Part shown: in pieces, positions 25,901 to 33,594 of the stretch
Numbering within the stretch: the first letter of the stretch is position 1
Layout of the letters: every line of letters starts with the position of its first letter
Assembly: GCF_052161615.1 (NCBI RefSeq)
Contig: NZ_CP197417.1
Span: forward strand, 1,302,001-1,366,000
Direction: 5' to 3'
Length of the DNA: 64,000 nt
DNA from: Aeoliella sp052161615
GTDB lineage: Bacteria; Planctomycetota; Planctomycetia; Pirellulales; Lacipirellulaceae
Notes under the pieces: generated by a model
What the model was told of the DNA's origin: nothing
What the model saw: the letters and a program-made list of their open reading frames with translations, nothing else
The model's database searches: none
Program-made: the position numbers and the translations under genes

Positions 25901-25964
25901 ATAGTAGGCATGCAACTACCTTCACCAGCGCGAGTATCACGAAATGGCAAGATGAAATCTGCAT
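22926..25964 (-). CDS. Planctomycete cytochrome-type protein with PSCyt1, DUF1549 and DUF1553 domains
   Basis: A 1012-residue exported protein. A signal peptide (about 1-32) is followed by a class I heme-binding motif CFACH (residues 49-53) with the Met ligand likely in DLRMPPVGSH (PSCyt1). DUF1549 (PSCyt2) follows: SIDQFVLHRMEVNNLSPSP, LRRLWLDLIGLPPL, WAMHWLDLARYADTNGYEKD. The C-terminal DUF1553 (PSD1) includes NRQWAALFGAGVVRTVDDFG and NRWLARAARPRLAGELVRDA. It is upstream of and coupled to the DUF1501 gene. Heme c binding follows from the motif; the electron partner and substrate are unknown. Confidence 0.92.
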   Translation of the reverse strand: MQISSCHFVILALVKVVACLLLSPLASKGTAKEVLDFNRDVRPILSSKCFACHGPDEESRATELRLDEPHSSLSVIVPGDAEQSEFYQRITAQEIDLRMPPVGSHKVLKPQEIETLRVWIEEGAQYMELWSLVPPRRGDLPKVRRSEWAKSSIDQFVLHRMEVNNLSPSPAASADVLLRRLWLDLIGLPPLPKDVQAFEEQVARLGMDRAYEEQVDSLLARPEYGEKWAMHWLDLARYADTNGYEKDEPRSIWAFRDWVVNALNQDMPFDKFTIHQIAGDLIPDASEESRIATGFHRNTMLNAEGGIDPLEYRFRAITDRVATTGTTWLGLTLGCAQCHTHKYDPITHREYYEIMAFLNNADEPEMELAAPQLDEQVRQNLARAKQLIDELPNKWPQTTDSEGTSPALRARREFDRWLVAERAARVDWVRLAPQEMQSTLPTVTALDDDSVLASGDTTKDDVITVVYQLPSTDVTAFRLEALPHPSLPGGGPGMTYYEGTKGDFFLRDLRIEVNRSAVTVSKATESYAKNKYQHEVSAQLAVDDDPHTGWSIEGGSGKRHTAIFHLAEPIQGPTTVEVTLSFGRHFASTLGRFRFSYTSAPNPGKALAQPPEVEQALAVSPDKTTPEQMRALWEYFLLTAPELKDSAAEVLELREPPERATSLVMQERPANAPRTTFIHNRGEFLQPTDPVTPGVPRVLHKFNQHWPRTRLGFAYWLVSPENAITPRVVVNRQWAALFGAGVVRTVDDFGVLADPPSHPELLDWLAVEFVDSGWSLKHMHKLMVMSATYRQSSAVSVEHLERDPENRWLARAARPRLAGELVRDAALHASGILSSKMGGPGVRPPQPSGVTEVVFGNLTWEASSGEDRYRRSLYTFKKRVAPFAMYEIFDSPSGEFCTARRQISNTPMQALTLLNDAMILEAAQHLGRRVANRSGDDPERANYAFRRVLVRPPSDAELRDICEFIEAQRRRISEETLNTAAIAGAPANASEVAVWTTLARALLSLDEFLTRN

Positions 25965-26250
25965 ATCACTTCTTCTCAGACCTTGGGATACGCTTGCGCT
26001 GCTAGATCATCGAGAACAATTCAGGCGGTAGCTATTTAAATGCCCGCCGCCGTTTTCGAACGTCATGCTCTCGATCGGAAGAGCAACTAAATCAAGCTAC
26101 TTCATTCGCCCACCCATGGCAATAAAATGCCACCAATCGAGTCCGTGCGAAGGAGCAAAGTACGAGCTGCAAGTCGCTGCGATGCAGGTGCGAAGTACTT
26201 GCCCGACAACGAGCGCGAATCGACAGGTGGCTGCAGGCAGCTTTAGAAGC

Positions 26251-27453
26251 TCAAACGAAGCAGACAGTCTGCTTAATGCCCATTTCTTCCCGGCGGCGGC
26301 GACGATCCCGCGCGGCGTCCTGGGCGTATCCGCTAGCGCGATGCTCCGCTAGGGGGTCGGCCCCCAAACCACGACCTCGCCTCCATTCGGCAATGGCGCC
26401 AGTCACGTCGGTGTTGAAGGCTTTCTTCAATACTTCCTCGGCATCTACGATCTGACCTTTAGATTGATGTTTCGATAGTTCTTCATGATTCACCAACGCG
26501 GCCTTGGCGTACAATTGCTGCGCGGTGGTGACGGTTTGAAGCATGGCTTCGATCTTCGGCTTAATATTGTGGCATTGATCGACCACGTAGGAGATCTCGG
26601 GGTACGCGCCCCCTTGATCCGCAGCGTATCCATGAATCTCGTGAAAGATCCGGAATATCTGATAGGGATCGATGGAGCCTAGCGTCAGGTCGTCGTCCGC
26701 GTATCGACGATCGTTGAAGTGAAAGCCCCCTAGCATCTTCTCGTCGAGGAGCCAGGCAACGATCTGCTCTATGTTCTGCGACAAATAATGATGCCCTGTG
26801 TCGACGAGCACCTTGGCTCGGGGCCCAGCGGCCTTAGCCAAAAGGTAAGCCATCCCCCAGTCTGCAATATCGGTGTGGTAGAAGGCCGGCTCGAACGGTT
26901 TATACTCGACGAGTAAACGCTGATTCTCATCTAGGTGGTTATGGCACTCCTGCAAAGCCTGGGTGAAGTGCCTTTTTCGATTCCGGATGTTGTCTTGTCC
27001 TGGATAGTTCGTCCCATCGGGAAACCATAGCGAGAGAAGCTTGCTATTGACGCGTCGTGCAATATCGATCGCGTCAATCGCATGGCTTATTGCCATCTGG
27101 CGGACTGCTGGATCAGGCGACGCGAAGGATCCGAGCATGTACTCTTGGCTCTGGAACAGCGTAGGATTCACTGCCCCGATACACACCCCATGGCGATGGG
27201 CTTCGAGCGCGACCTCGGCTGGATCGCTATCTGGAGTGAAATCCCAGAGCGCATGGACGGCCACCGTTGGGCAGCACCCAGTTAACGCGTGCACATGCCC
27301 GGCATCGGCAAGCTTGTCGGCCGTATTAATGGCCGCCGCATCTTGGAAAAACTTACCGAATCTGGTGCCGGTGTCCGAAAAGCCCCACGAGGGAGTTTCG
27401 ATGCAAAAATGGTCCAACGCCGCATGGACGCGGCTGACTTGATGTTCGTTCAT
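26251..27453 (-). CDS. rhaI: L-rhamnose isomerase (RhaI type, TIM barrel)
   Basis: A 400-residue cytoplasmic enzyme from the ATG at 27453 (AGGT upstream); an upstream TTG at 27468 would overlap the permease. It converts L-rhamnose to L-rhamnulose. Metal and substrate residues of the Pseudomonas-type isomerase are seen: Glu in LLVEYKPFEP, Asp in KVLVDTGHHY, His and Asp in GGFHFNDRRYADDDL, and LWFPDGTNYPGQ. It is distinct from the RhaA family of enteric bacteria. The permease gene ends 11 bases before it on the same strand, making a transport-isomerisation pair. The kinase and aldolase of the pathway are not in the window. Confidence 0.85.
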   Translation of the reverse strand: MNEHQVSRVHAALDHFCIETPSWGFSDTGTRFGKFFQDAAAINTADKLADAGHVHALTGCCPTVAVHALWDFTPDSDPAEVALEAHRHGVCIGAVNPTLFQSQEYMLGSFASPDPAVRQMAISHAIDAIDIARRVNSKLLSLWFPDGTNYPGQDNIRNRKRHFTQALQECHNHLDENQRLLVEYKPFEPAFYHTDIADWGMAYLLAKAAGPRAKVLVDTGHHYLSQNIEQIVAWLLDEKMLGGFHFNDRRYADDDLTLGSIDPYQIFRIFHEIHGYAADQGGAYPEISYVVDQCHNIKPKIEAMLQTVTTAQQLYAKAALVNHEELSKHQSKGQIVDAEEVLKKAFNTDVTGAIAEWRRGRGLGADPLAEHRASGYAQDAARDRRRRREEMGIKQTVCFV

Positions 27454-27464
27454 GGGGATACCTG

Positions 27465-28874
27465 TCAATTAAAAGAGTTAGCTTCGCCTGGCTCCCGATT
27501 CGCTAGAAAGGTTACCAGGAAGCCATAGCACGCAATAACGACGAAACAGCCGAAGGGCAGGAGGAACGACGCACGTACGGCGTCAACGGTTTCTCCCAGC
27601 AGTTCTACGGTGCCCAGGTCAATGACGCTTCCTTGCGCGAATGGCAGTATTGCGCCACCCACGATTGCAAAAGTTTGGCCAGCGGCACCGAGCTTAGCTT
27701 CTTCGGTGTTTAGGCCTTTCAATGCGATTCCGTAGATCGTTGGAAACATGATGGACATGCAGGCCGAGATAGCAACGAGTGAGTACATGCCGGCCATTCC
27801 TTCGAGGAATACGGCGCCGGAGCTGAATGCCATACCGCCTACGGCTAGTAAAGTAAGAAGTGCGTGTGCCGAGATGTACTTTAGGCAGGCTGTGCCTAAG
27901 AACCGGCACGATAAATAAAGGAGCATGGCACAGATATTGTAATACTGTGCCTCTGAAGCACTCATGCCCAGTAGTGTCACGCCATAGTGGATGATGAATG
28001 TCCAGCTCATGATCTGCACACCCACATAGAAAGCTTGCGCAATGACTCCGCCGATGTAGCGAGCACTGAGCAGGCCTCCTAACGTCGAGACTAAGCTCTG
28101 ACGTGGTACGGTGACATCGCCATTCGGTAATCGCAAGAACGTAAACAGCACCATTAGCAATCCCGCGGCACCCGCCAACCCCACGTAGGGCCACTTGATC
28201 AATGACAAGTCATGCGACTGCAGTTCCCGGTGCTCCTGTGGTCGGTTGTCTCGGAAGCTTTCAAGCGCGTCTGTGATTCGAACATCCGCTTCGCTAGGCA
28301 GTAAGGATGCATAGCTAGGGTTTTCTTGGACTTCCTTCGCCCTAAATTCCTCCACATTCAGATAGGGAAGTATCAAGGCCCCGCACACAAGCATTCCACT
28401 AAGGGAACCGATGGGATTGAATGCGGCAGCCAGATTCAGCCGGCGAGTCGCAGTCGAGGCGGGTCCCATTGATAGCACGCAGGGGTACGCGCTCGTCTCG
28501 ATGAAGGCGAGGCCGAACGATAGGACGTAGATGGCCACTAGGAATAGCGAGAAGTCGCGATAGAGGCTCGCTGGCACAAACAGCATGTTTCCAACTGCAA
28601 ATAGGAATAGCCCGACAGCGATCCCCGCGTTGTAGGACCTCCATCGAACTAGGAGCGCGGCAGGGATGGCCATCGTCGCGTAGCCACCATAAAAAGCTGT
28701 CTGGACGAGACTGCTCTGCGCGTTACTGAGGAGAAAGATGTCCTTAAACGCTTTGACCAATGGGTTCGTCACATCGTTTGCAAATCCCCAAAGCGCAAAC
28801 AGAAAAGTCACCAGCACGAACGGATAGAGGTACTTGCGCGGCACCAGCGAATCGGACTGAAACGAGGCATCCAT
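27465..28874 (-). CDS. fucP: FucP-type sugar:H+ symporter (major facilitator superfamily)
   Basis: A 469-residue inner-membrane transporter with about 12 spans. It shows the FucP signatures: LFALWGFANDVTNPLVKAF in helix 1 with the functional Asp/Asn region, FYGGYATMAIPAALL in helix 2, FIETSAYPCVLSMG, RLNLAAAFNPIGSLSG, and MSIMFPTIYGIALKGL near the C-terminus. E. coli FucP carries L-fucose; relatives next to rhamnose genes carry L-rhamnose. Because it precedes the rhamnose isomerase by 11 bases, L-rhamnose is the likelier substrate here (inference). It is the first gene of the leftward pair. Confidence 0.88.
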   Translation of the reverse strand: MDASFQSDSLVPRKYLYPFVLVTFLFALWGFANDVTNPLVKAFKDIFLLSNAQSSLVQTAFYGGYATMAIPAALLVRWRSYNAGIAVGLFLFAVGNMLFVPASLYRDFSLFLVAIYVLSFGLAFIETSAYPCVLSMGPASTATRRLNLAAAFNPIGSLSGMLVCGALILPYLNVEEFRAKEVQENPSYASLLPSEADVRITDALESFRDNRPQEHRELQSHDLSLIKWPYVGLAGAAGLLMVLFTFLRLPNGDVTVPRQSLVSTLGGLLSARYIGGVIAQAFYVGVQIMSWTFIIHYGVTLLGMSASEAQYYNICAMLLYLSCRFLGTACLKYISAHALLTLLAVGGMAFSSGAVFLEGMAGMYSLVAISACMSIMFPTIYGIALKGLNTEEAKLGAAGQTFAIVGGAILPFAQGSVIDLGTVELLGETVDAVRASFLLPFGCFVVIACYGFLVTFLANREPGEANSFN

Positions 28875-29757
28875 AGGGCCTGCTATCGACGGAGAATTGA
28901 GGAGTACCAGGACGAGAAGAGGCCGCCATGACCTGTAGCTTGCAAGGTAACGTCGTGCAATTGTGGCGCGAAGTGATTTGGCTCAAAGACAGGCCAATTA
29001 GTCCGGGCGAGTTTTGTTAAAGCAGTCATATTGTGCAGTATCCTGCAAGAAAATCACTCTGTGGGCGTGGCTCATTTCGTGTTACTCGGAATATTGCTTG
29101 CACGCTGAAACACTTTAGCGATTGCCTTGGTACCCATTGGTCTGGCACGCACGGATCAAGCCTCTCGTCAGCCGTTGCCAGAGGTAACCGTGTACCACTT
29201 GTTGGCACGCGTGAAACCATTCGGGACGACAGCGTTCAGCACGAATGTTCGACGTGCCCTCGTAAGAGCTGCGGGAGACGCGATGAAGTGAATGAATACT
29301 GTGGTCGTTTACATGCACTTCAGACGTGAGGCGCTCAACATGCGATACCTTTTCCTCGAAATGAGAAGCCCACGTACTACTTTGCCTAGGTGAGATGCCA
29401 CAGGTAGTCGGTGGGTGTTGGGGTGCGAGCCGCTCTTTAGAACAGCTTGCCAGAAGCGGAGGTGATCGCAGGGTTCATAGTCTTCGGCCTCTACACCGAT
29501 GTGTTTGGGGTGGCCTAAATCGTGGCATGCGAACTCACGCGAGCATTGGGGCGCGAGTCTGGAAGGTCATCGTCGAGCCAGTATTAAAAGGCTCCTGACG
29601 TGATTGATATCGGGCGCGATCGCGACCTAATTCGTGGCGTATTGCATGTTGCAATCGGACGAAACCGCTGCTAACTTCAAGAGGGCCGTGTTAGTGGCGG
29701 ATCGGCTCGAAGGGGAGACTTTCACGGACTCCTGGCAACTTTTCACAGGTGTTACTT
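28875..29757. other. 883-bp gene-free divergent promoter region
   Basis: This spacer lies between the leftward fucP-rhaI pair and the rightward beta-helix gene. No frame in it has coding character. Two perfect palindromes stand 100-150 bases before the beta-helix start: CGCGATCGCG at 29615-29624 and ATTGCA-TGT-TGCAAT at 29641-29655. Either may be a regulator site for one of the AraC/XylR regulators encoded nearby. The length is unusual for this compact window and could hide a small RNA. Confidence 0.4.
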
Positions 29758-31161
29758 ATGTTTGTTTCTACCCGCGGCTTTGAACAGCGCGTAGCAATCA
29801 CCGTATTGGTTTCTCTTAAGGTCGTCGTAGTGTGGTGCGGTGGGCTGGGGGGGTGGCAAGCTTTCGCTGGCGTTCCGGTTGACCGCTTCGATTCGATTCA
29901 GGAAGCGATTGACAAGAATCCTGGCCGAGTTGTGACTCTCGATGGCGGTGTGCACGAGATCGATCAGCCGCTACGTTTTACTACCAATAACAGCGGGTTG
30001 GATGGAGATGGTGTCGTCGTTCAGCGCAACCCTAACGAGCCTGTGGTTGTGGTGGCAGATGCGGAGCACGTCCGTATTGCCCATGTGACCCTTTCGCGTC
30101 CAGAAGACACCGACCGTGCAACGGCGAGTGCCGTGCTGGTGGCCCGCAGTAGTGCTGTTACGCTCGATGATCTTCGAGTCCTCAACAATAAATCACAGAG
30201 TGCTGCCGTTGGTTTCGACGAATGCCAGCATTGTACGATCAGGGATTGCGAGGTGGTGAACTATAAGTGCATTGGCGTCGATGATCGGACAGCCAATCCG
30301 ATGCTTGGGTATGCATTCAACTGCATTGACGGGACCGGAATAGCTGTAAGGCGAAGCCAAAGTATGAGTATTCGATCTAATCGAGTCATCGAACGAGTAA
30401 TCCGTCCAACCCGTGAGAACCAGGAAAAGTACGACCTGGGAAGGCTTACCGAAGGGAGTCATCCAACCGAACTGGGAGAGTTGGGGCGACGTGCGGTGAA
30501 AGATAATTACACCAATAATTGGCATCAAGGTTCAGCGATTTTCGTGGGAGATCCGTCTAACACAAAGCATGTGCATATCGTCGACAACTACATCGAAAAT
30601 GCCGCCCAGGGGGTGGATATGCATTGCGACCAATCAGTTTGCGCTCGAAATATCATCTGTGGTGCAATGATCGGCCTAAAGGCTACTCATGGGGCTCGCA
30701 ACCTTGTGCTTGCCAATAACATTGTGTCGCGTGCCGATCTGTGGGGCATCCTGCTGAATCCTGGTGCCGGCTCACATTATGGCGAACTCGATGAAGATGC
30801 TGAGCAAGTCTCGAACGTTGACGGTGGGACTGCTATTGCTAACAACGTTATCACCGAAATGGGCTATGGGGATGATTACTGGCACTACGGTGGCGCCCAG
30901 GACGATCGTGGATCAACTTACGCCATTGCACTTCAGGCTGCACAGTTGCCGTCGAACCCACCCCTTCGCAACGTGCTGATCCAAGGTAACGTGGTTTACG
31001 ACGTTCAAAGTGAGGTGCAGCAGTCCTCGGCCAGGAAGCCTAATTATCGCTTCGCGGTACACGTAGAATCGAGCGAGCCGCAGCCGATCAACATTACCTT
31101 TTCGGGAAACTCGTTCGCTCCGGGAGCCGACGGTATATCCAACATTGAAATAGCGCAGTAA
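29758..31161 (+). CDS. Exported right-handed parallel beta-helix protein
   Basis: A 467-residue protein from the ATG at 29758, which has AGGTG at a good distance; a GTG at 29749 is the alternative. The N-terminus is hydrophobic (AITVLVSLKVVVVW) and probably a signal peptide, cleaved near QAFAG. The rest has the short repeating strands of a parallel beta-helix (HVRIAHVTL, AVTLDDLRVLNN, HCTIRDCEVVNY, NLVLANNIVSR, NVLIQGNVVYDV). This is typical of polysaccharide lyases, epimerases and surface carbohydrate-binding proteins, but the catalytic family cannot be named. It stands directly upstream of an AraC regulator and lies in the rhamnose region. Confidence 0.75.
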   Translation: MFVSTRGFEQRVAITVLVSLKVVVVWCGGLGGWQAFAGVPVDRFDSIQEAIDKNPGRVVTLDGGVHEIDQPLRFTTNNSGLDGDGVVVQRNPNEPVVVVADAEHVRIAHVTLSRPEDTDRATASAVLVARSSAVTLDDLRVLNNKSQSAAVGFDECQHCTIRDCEVVNYKCIGVDDRTANPMLGYAFNCIDGTGIAVRRSQSMSIRSNRVIERVIRPTRENQEKYDLGRLTEGSHPTELGELGRRAVKDNYTNNWHQGSAIFVGDPSNTKHVHIVDNYIENAAQGVDMHCDQSVCARNIICGAMIGLKATHGARNLVLANNIVSRADLWGILLNPGAGSHYGELDEDAEQVSNVDGGTAIANNVITEMGYGDDYWHYGGAQDDRGSTYAIALQAAQLPSNPPLRNVLIQGNVVYDVQSEVQQSSARKPNYRFAVHVESSEPQPINITFSGNSFAPGADGISNIEIAQ

Positions 31162-31163
31162 CT

Positions 31164-31199
31164 CTTCCGCAGGAGTCGTGCAACGACTGCTGAAGGAAG
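31164..31199 (+). terminator. Interrupted hairpin right after the beta-helix gene
   Basis: CTTCC (31164-31168), CAG and AGTCGT pair in order with ACGACT, CTG and GGAAG (31195-31199) around a GCA loop, with single-base bulges. It begins 3 bases after the stop codon. No T run follows. It is probably a terminator or a 3' stabilising structure. Confidence 0.45.
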
Positions 31200-31397
31200 A
31201 CGTTGGGCTCCATCGGCAATCTTGAGTTGGGCCGACCTTTTTGCGACCTTACTCGCGCATGCTGGGGCAAGGGGCAGTTGGACGGTGGCAGGGAGGCGAC
31301 TGGCGTGCAACCTCGCCACTCTGGTCCGTGTCCATGCAAAGTCATTACCAATTGCCGTGTAAATCCAATTACCCATAACACGTAGAACTGATCTTTC

Positions 31398-32339
31398 GTG
31401 CCTATGTTAGGCTCACAAAATCAAACTGAGTCAATCTGTCATTATCTGCCAGTGACATCCGCCGATGTGGAATGGGGGGGGTACGTCGTGGGCGCGGGGC
31501 GTCATCGTTGCCAACCTGGCGAAGTGTATCCGCCAGAAGAGCACCCGACCCTCTATCATTATTCTTGGCGAACTGGACGAACATTACCCGAGTACCGTAT
31601 TACCCTCGTTAGTAATGGTGGAGGGACCTTTGAATCGGAGGCGGTTGGGTCGGTGCAAATTGAAGGTGCCGCGCTGCTACTCGTTTTTCCCAACGAATGG
31701 CATCGCTACAAGCCGAGCAAAACGACCGGCTGGACCGAGCGGTGGGTAAGCGCAAACGGTACCCAATTCCATCGACTCTATCAGACGTACAATGTCCTGC
31801 CGACGTTCGCTTACTTTCCGCTACTTCCAAGCTTAGTTCCGGAGATGCAAGCGAGGTTTGACGATTTTCTGCAACGTATTCATTCCCGTCCGGCGCAGAA
31901 TTCACGACTGCTCTCGCTGCATGCGCTCTCGCTGTTTGGCGACTTACTTCAGCCACTGATTGAGTCGAATTACGTCGAGGGAAAGTCGATTGCGCCCATG
32001 CAAAAGATCGACGATCCAACGGTACTCGCCGCCCTCGAGTATATATGGACTAGAAGTCATTGCCCGCTTTCCGTCCATGACGTTGCGAAGCAGCTAACGG
32101 TTAGTCGACGGACGCTGGATCGAAAGTTTGCAATCGTAATCGGGCATTCAGTCCTCGATGAGATTAATTACTGTCGGCTCGGGAGGGCCAAAAGACTGCT
32201 TCGGGAGACCGACTTACCAGTGAAGGCGATTGCCCATATGGCAGGCTTTGGGAGCCGGGAGGGCATGCGCATCGCGTTCCGCACGTTCATTAATACCAGT
32301 CCGAGGCAGTGGCGAGCTACGGCGAGAATGCAATCGTGA
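31398..32339 (+). CDS. AraC family transcriptional regulator
   Basis: A 313-residue regulator, GTG at 31398 or ATG at 31404; neither has a clear ribosome site. The N-terminal half is an AraC-type cupin sensor (HPTLYHYSWRTGRTLPEYRITLVSNGGG, then LLLVFPNEWHRYKPSKTTGW). The C-terminal 100 residues hold two helix-turn-helix motifs (SVHDVAKQLTVSRRTLDRKF and PVKAIAHMAGFGSREGMRIAF) with the family-typical RTFINTSPRQWR end. It presumably senses a sugar released by the locus and activates nearby genes. It sits between the beta-helix gene and a dehydrogenase, all rightward. Confidence 0.9.
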   Translation: MPMLGSQNQTESICHYLPVTSADVEWGGYVVGAGRHRCQPGEVYPPEEHPTLYHYSWRTGRTLPEYRITLVSNGGGTFESEAVGSVQIEGAALLLVFPNEWHRYKPSKTTGWTERWVSANGTQFHRLYQTYNVLPTFAYFPLLPSLVPEMQARFDDFLQRIHSRPAQNSRLLSLHALSLFGDLLQPLIESNYVEGKSIAPMQKIDDPTVLAALEYIWTRSHCPLSVHDVAKQLTVSRRTLDRKFAIVIGHSVLDEINYCRLGRAKRLLRETDLPVKAIAHMAGFGSREGMRIAFRTFINTSPRQWRATARMQS

Positions 32340-32406
32340 ACTGAGTATGGTGGGATAGTGGCTTAACTAACCAAAGCATTGTGTTGAATCGATTTATTGG
32401 ATCCCG

Positions 32407-33306
32407 ATGACAGATTATGCAAAGTATGCGAAGTCGCCGATTGCAGTTGTCGGGCTTGGACTGCTCGGCACCGCTATTGCCGAACGGCTGCTTGAAGCAG
32501 GCTTCGAGCTAGTAGTGAACGACCTTCATCGAGCGAAGGCGGATTTGCTGGAGCGACGTGGTGCCCAGTGGTCTAACGATCCGCTTAGTGAATGCAGACG
32601 AGCCCTATTTTGCCTGTACTGTTCCAATGACACTCAGCAGTTTCTGGAAAAGCACGCCGATAGCCTTAGCGCCGGACAGCTGTTCATTGATGTCGCTACA
32701 ACACCTCCCGATGACGCCGCACGCCTTGGCGTTGAATTGTTGGCACGAGGTGTAGATTATCTGGAGTCGCCATTCGTAGCGTCTAGCGACCAGACGCGTA
32801 GTGGACAAGGCGTTGCGTTAGTAGCTGGTTCGAAGGGTGCTTTCCTGGCGTGCCAAGACTTGTACGACGCGATGGCCCCAACCCGGTACTTCGCGGGTGC
32901 GTGGGGAAGTGCGACCAAAACCAAGCTGGTAAGTAACTTGATTCTCGGTTTGAATCGAGCAGCGCTGGCCGAAGGACTATTATTGGCCGAAGCCTTGCAG
33001 CTCGACATGCCATCCACTCTCGACGTACTAAAGGGGTGCAATTCCTACTCTGGAGTCATGGATACGAAGGGAGACAAGATGATCGCTCGCGACTTCGCTA
33101 CTCAAGCGAGGTTGTCACAGCATGCGAAGGATGTGAGGATACTACTAGAACAAATGTTCCTTCGTGGAGGTCGACTTCCATTTTCTGAGCTGCACCTATC
33201 CGTTCTGCAATTTGCAGAAGAGATAGGGCTAGGCGCGTTAGATAACTCGGCAATCGTAGAGGCTATTGCTCGATACGGGATAGACAAGTGTGGAGCGCGA
33301 CAGTAA
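32407..33306 (+). CDS. Beta-hydroxyacid dehydrogenase (3-hydroxyisobutyrate / tartronate semialdehyde reductase family)
   Basis: A 299-residue cytoplasmic NAD(P)-dependent enzyme. The Rossmann motif is AVVGLGLLGTAIAERLLEAG (GxGxxG), the substrate-binding region is FIDVATTPPDDA (in place of the usual DxSTxxP), and the catalytic Lys lies in SATKTKLVSNLILG. Members reduce or oxidise short hydroxy acids, for instance tartronate semialdehyde from uronate catabolism or lactaldehyde-related acids. In this locus a role downstream of sugar-acid cleavage is plausible. The ATG at 32407 has only a weak upstream GGAT. Confidence 0.85.
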   Translation: MTDYAKYAKSPIAVVGLGLLGTAIAERLLEAGFELVVNDLHRAKADLLERRGAQWSNDPLSECRRALFCLYCSNDTQQFLEKHADSLSAGQLFIDVATTPPDDAARLGVELLARGVDYLESPFVASSDQTRSGQGVALVAGSKGAFLACQDLYDAMAPTRYFAGAWGSATKTKLVSNLILGLNRAALAEGLLLAEALQLDMPSTLDVLKGCNSYSGVMDTKGDKMIARDFATQARLSQHAKDVRILLEQMFLRGGRLPFSELHLSVLQFAEEIGLGALDNSAIVEAIARYGIDKCGARQ

Positions 33307-33594
33307 GTCCAGTGGAAGGTTAGCAAATCGTCGCCTTCGGCGTGAGCGAGGCATTTCGGCCTAAAGCGTGCTGATCTGATCGTGGTTACGAAATGACTAC
33401 CGCTAGCTGGAGGTGGTATTGATGCGTTGCGGTAGCTTCAGTGCCCGTCACTTTTTGAATACGACTTGCATGACAATTGGCGACCCTGCCATTTTCTATC
33501 CTATTGCATCCACGCAAAGATTTGCCAAGAATATATCCGTTTGCTTTACGCTCTTTGCTCTTCATAGCGGCCCACTCACTTAGGCGGTGAATTG

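Noticed and set aside
29033..29329. 98-codon rightward frame in the long spacer
   Set aside because: No ribosome site, Cys/Arg-rich random-looking composition, no family resemblance.
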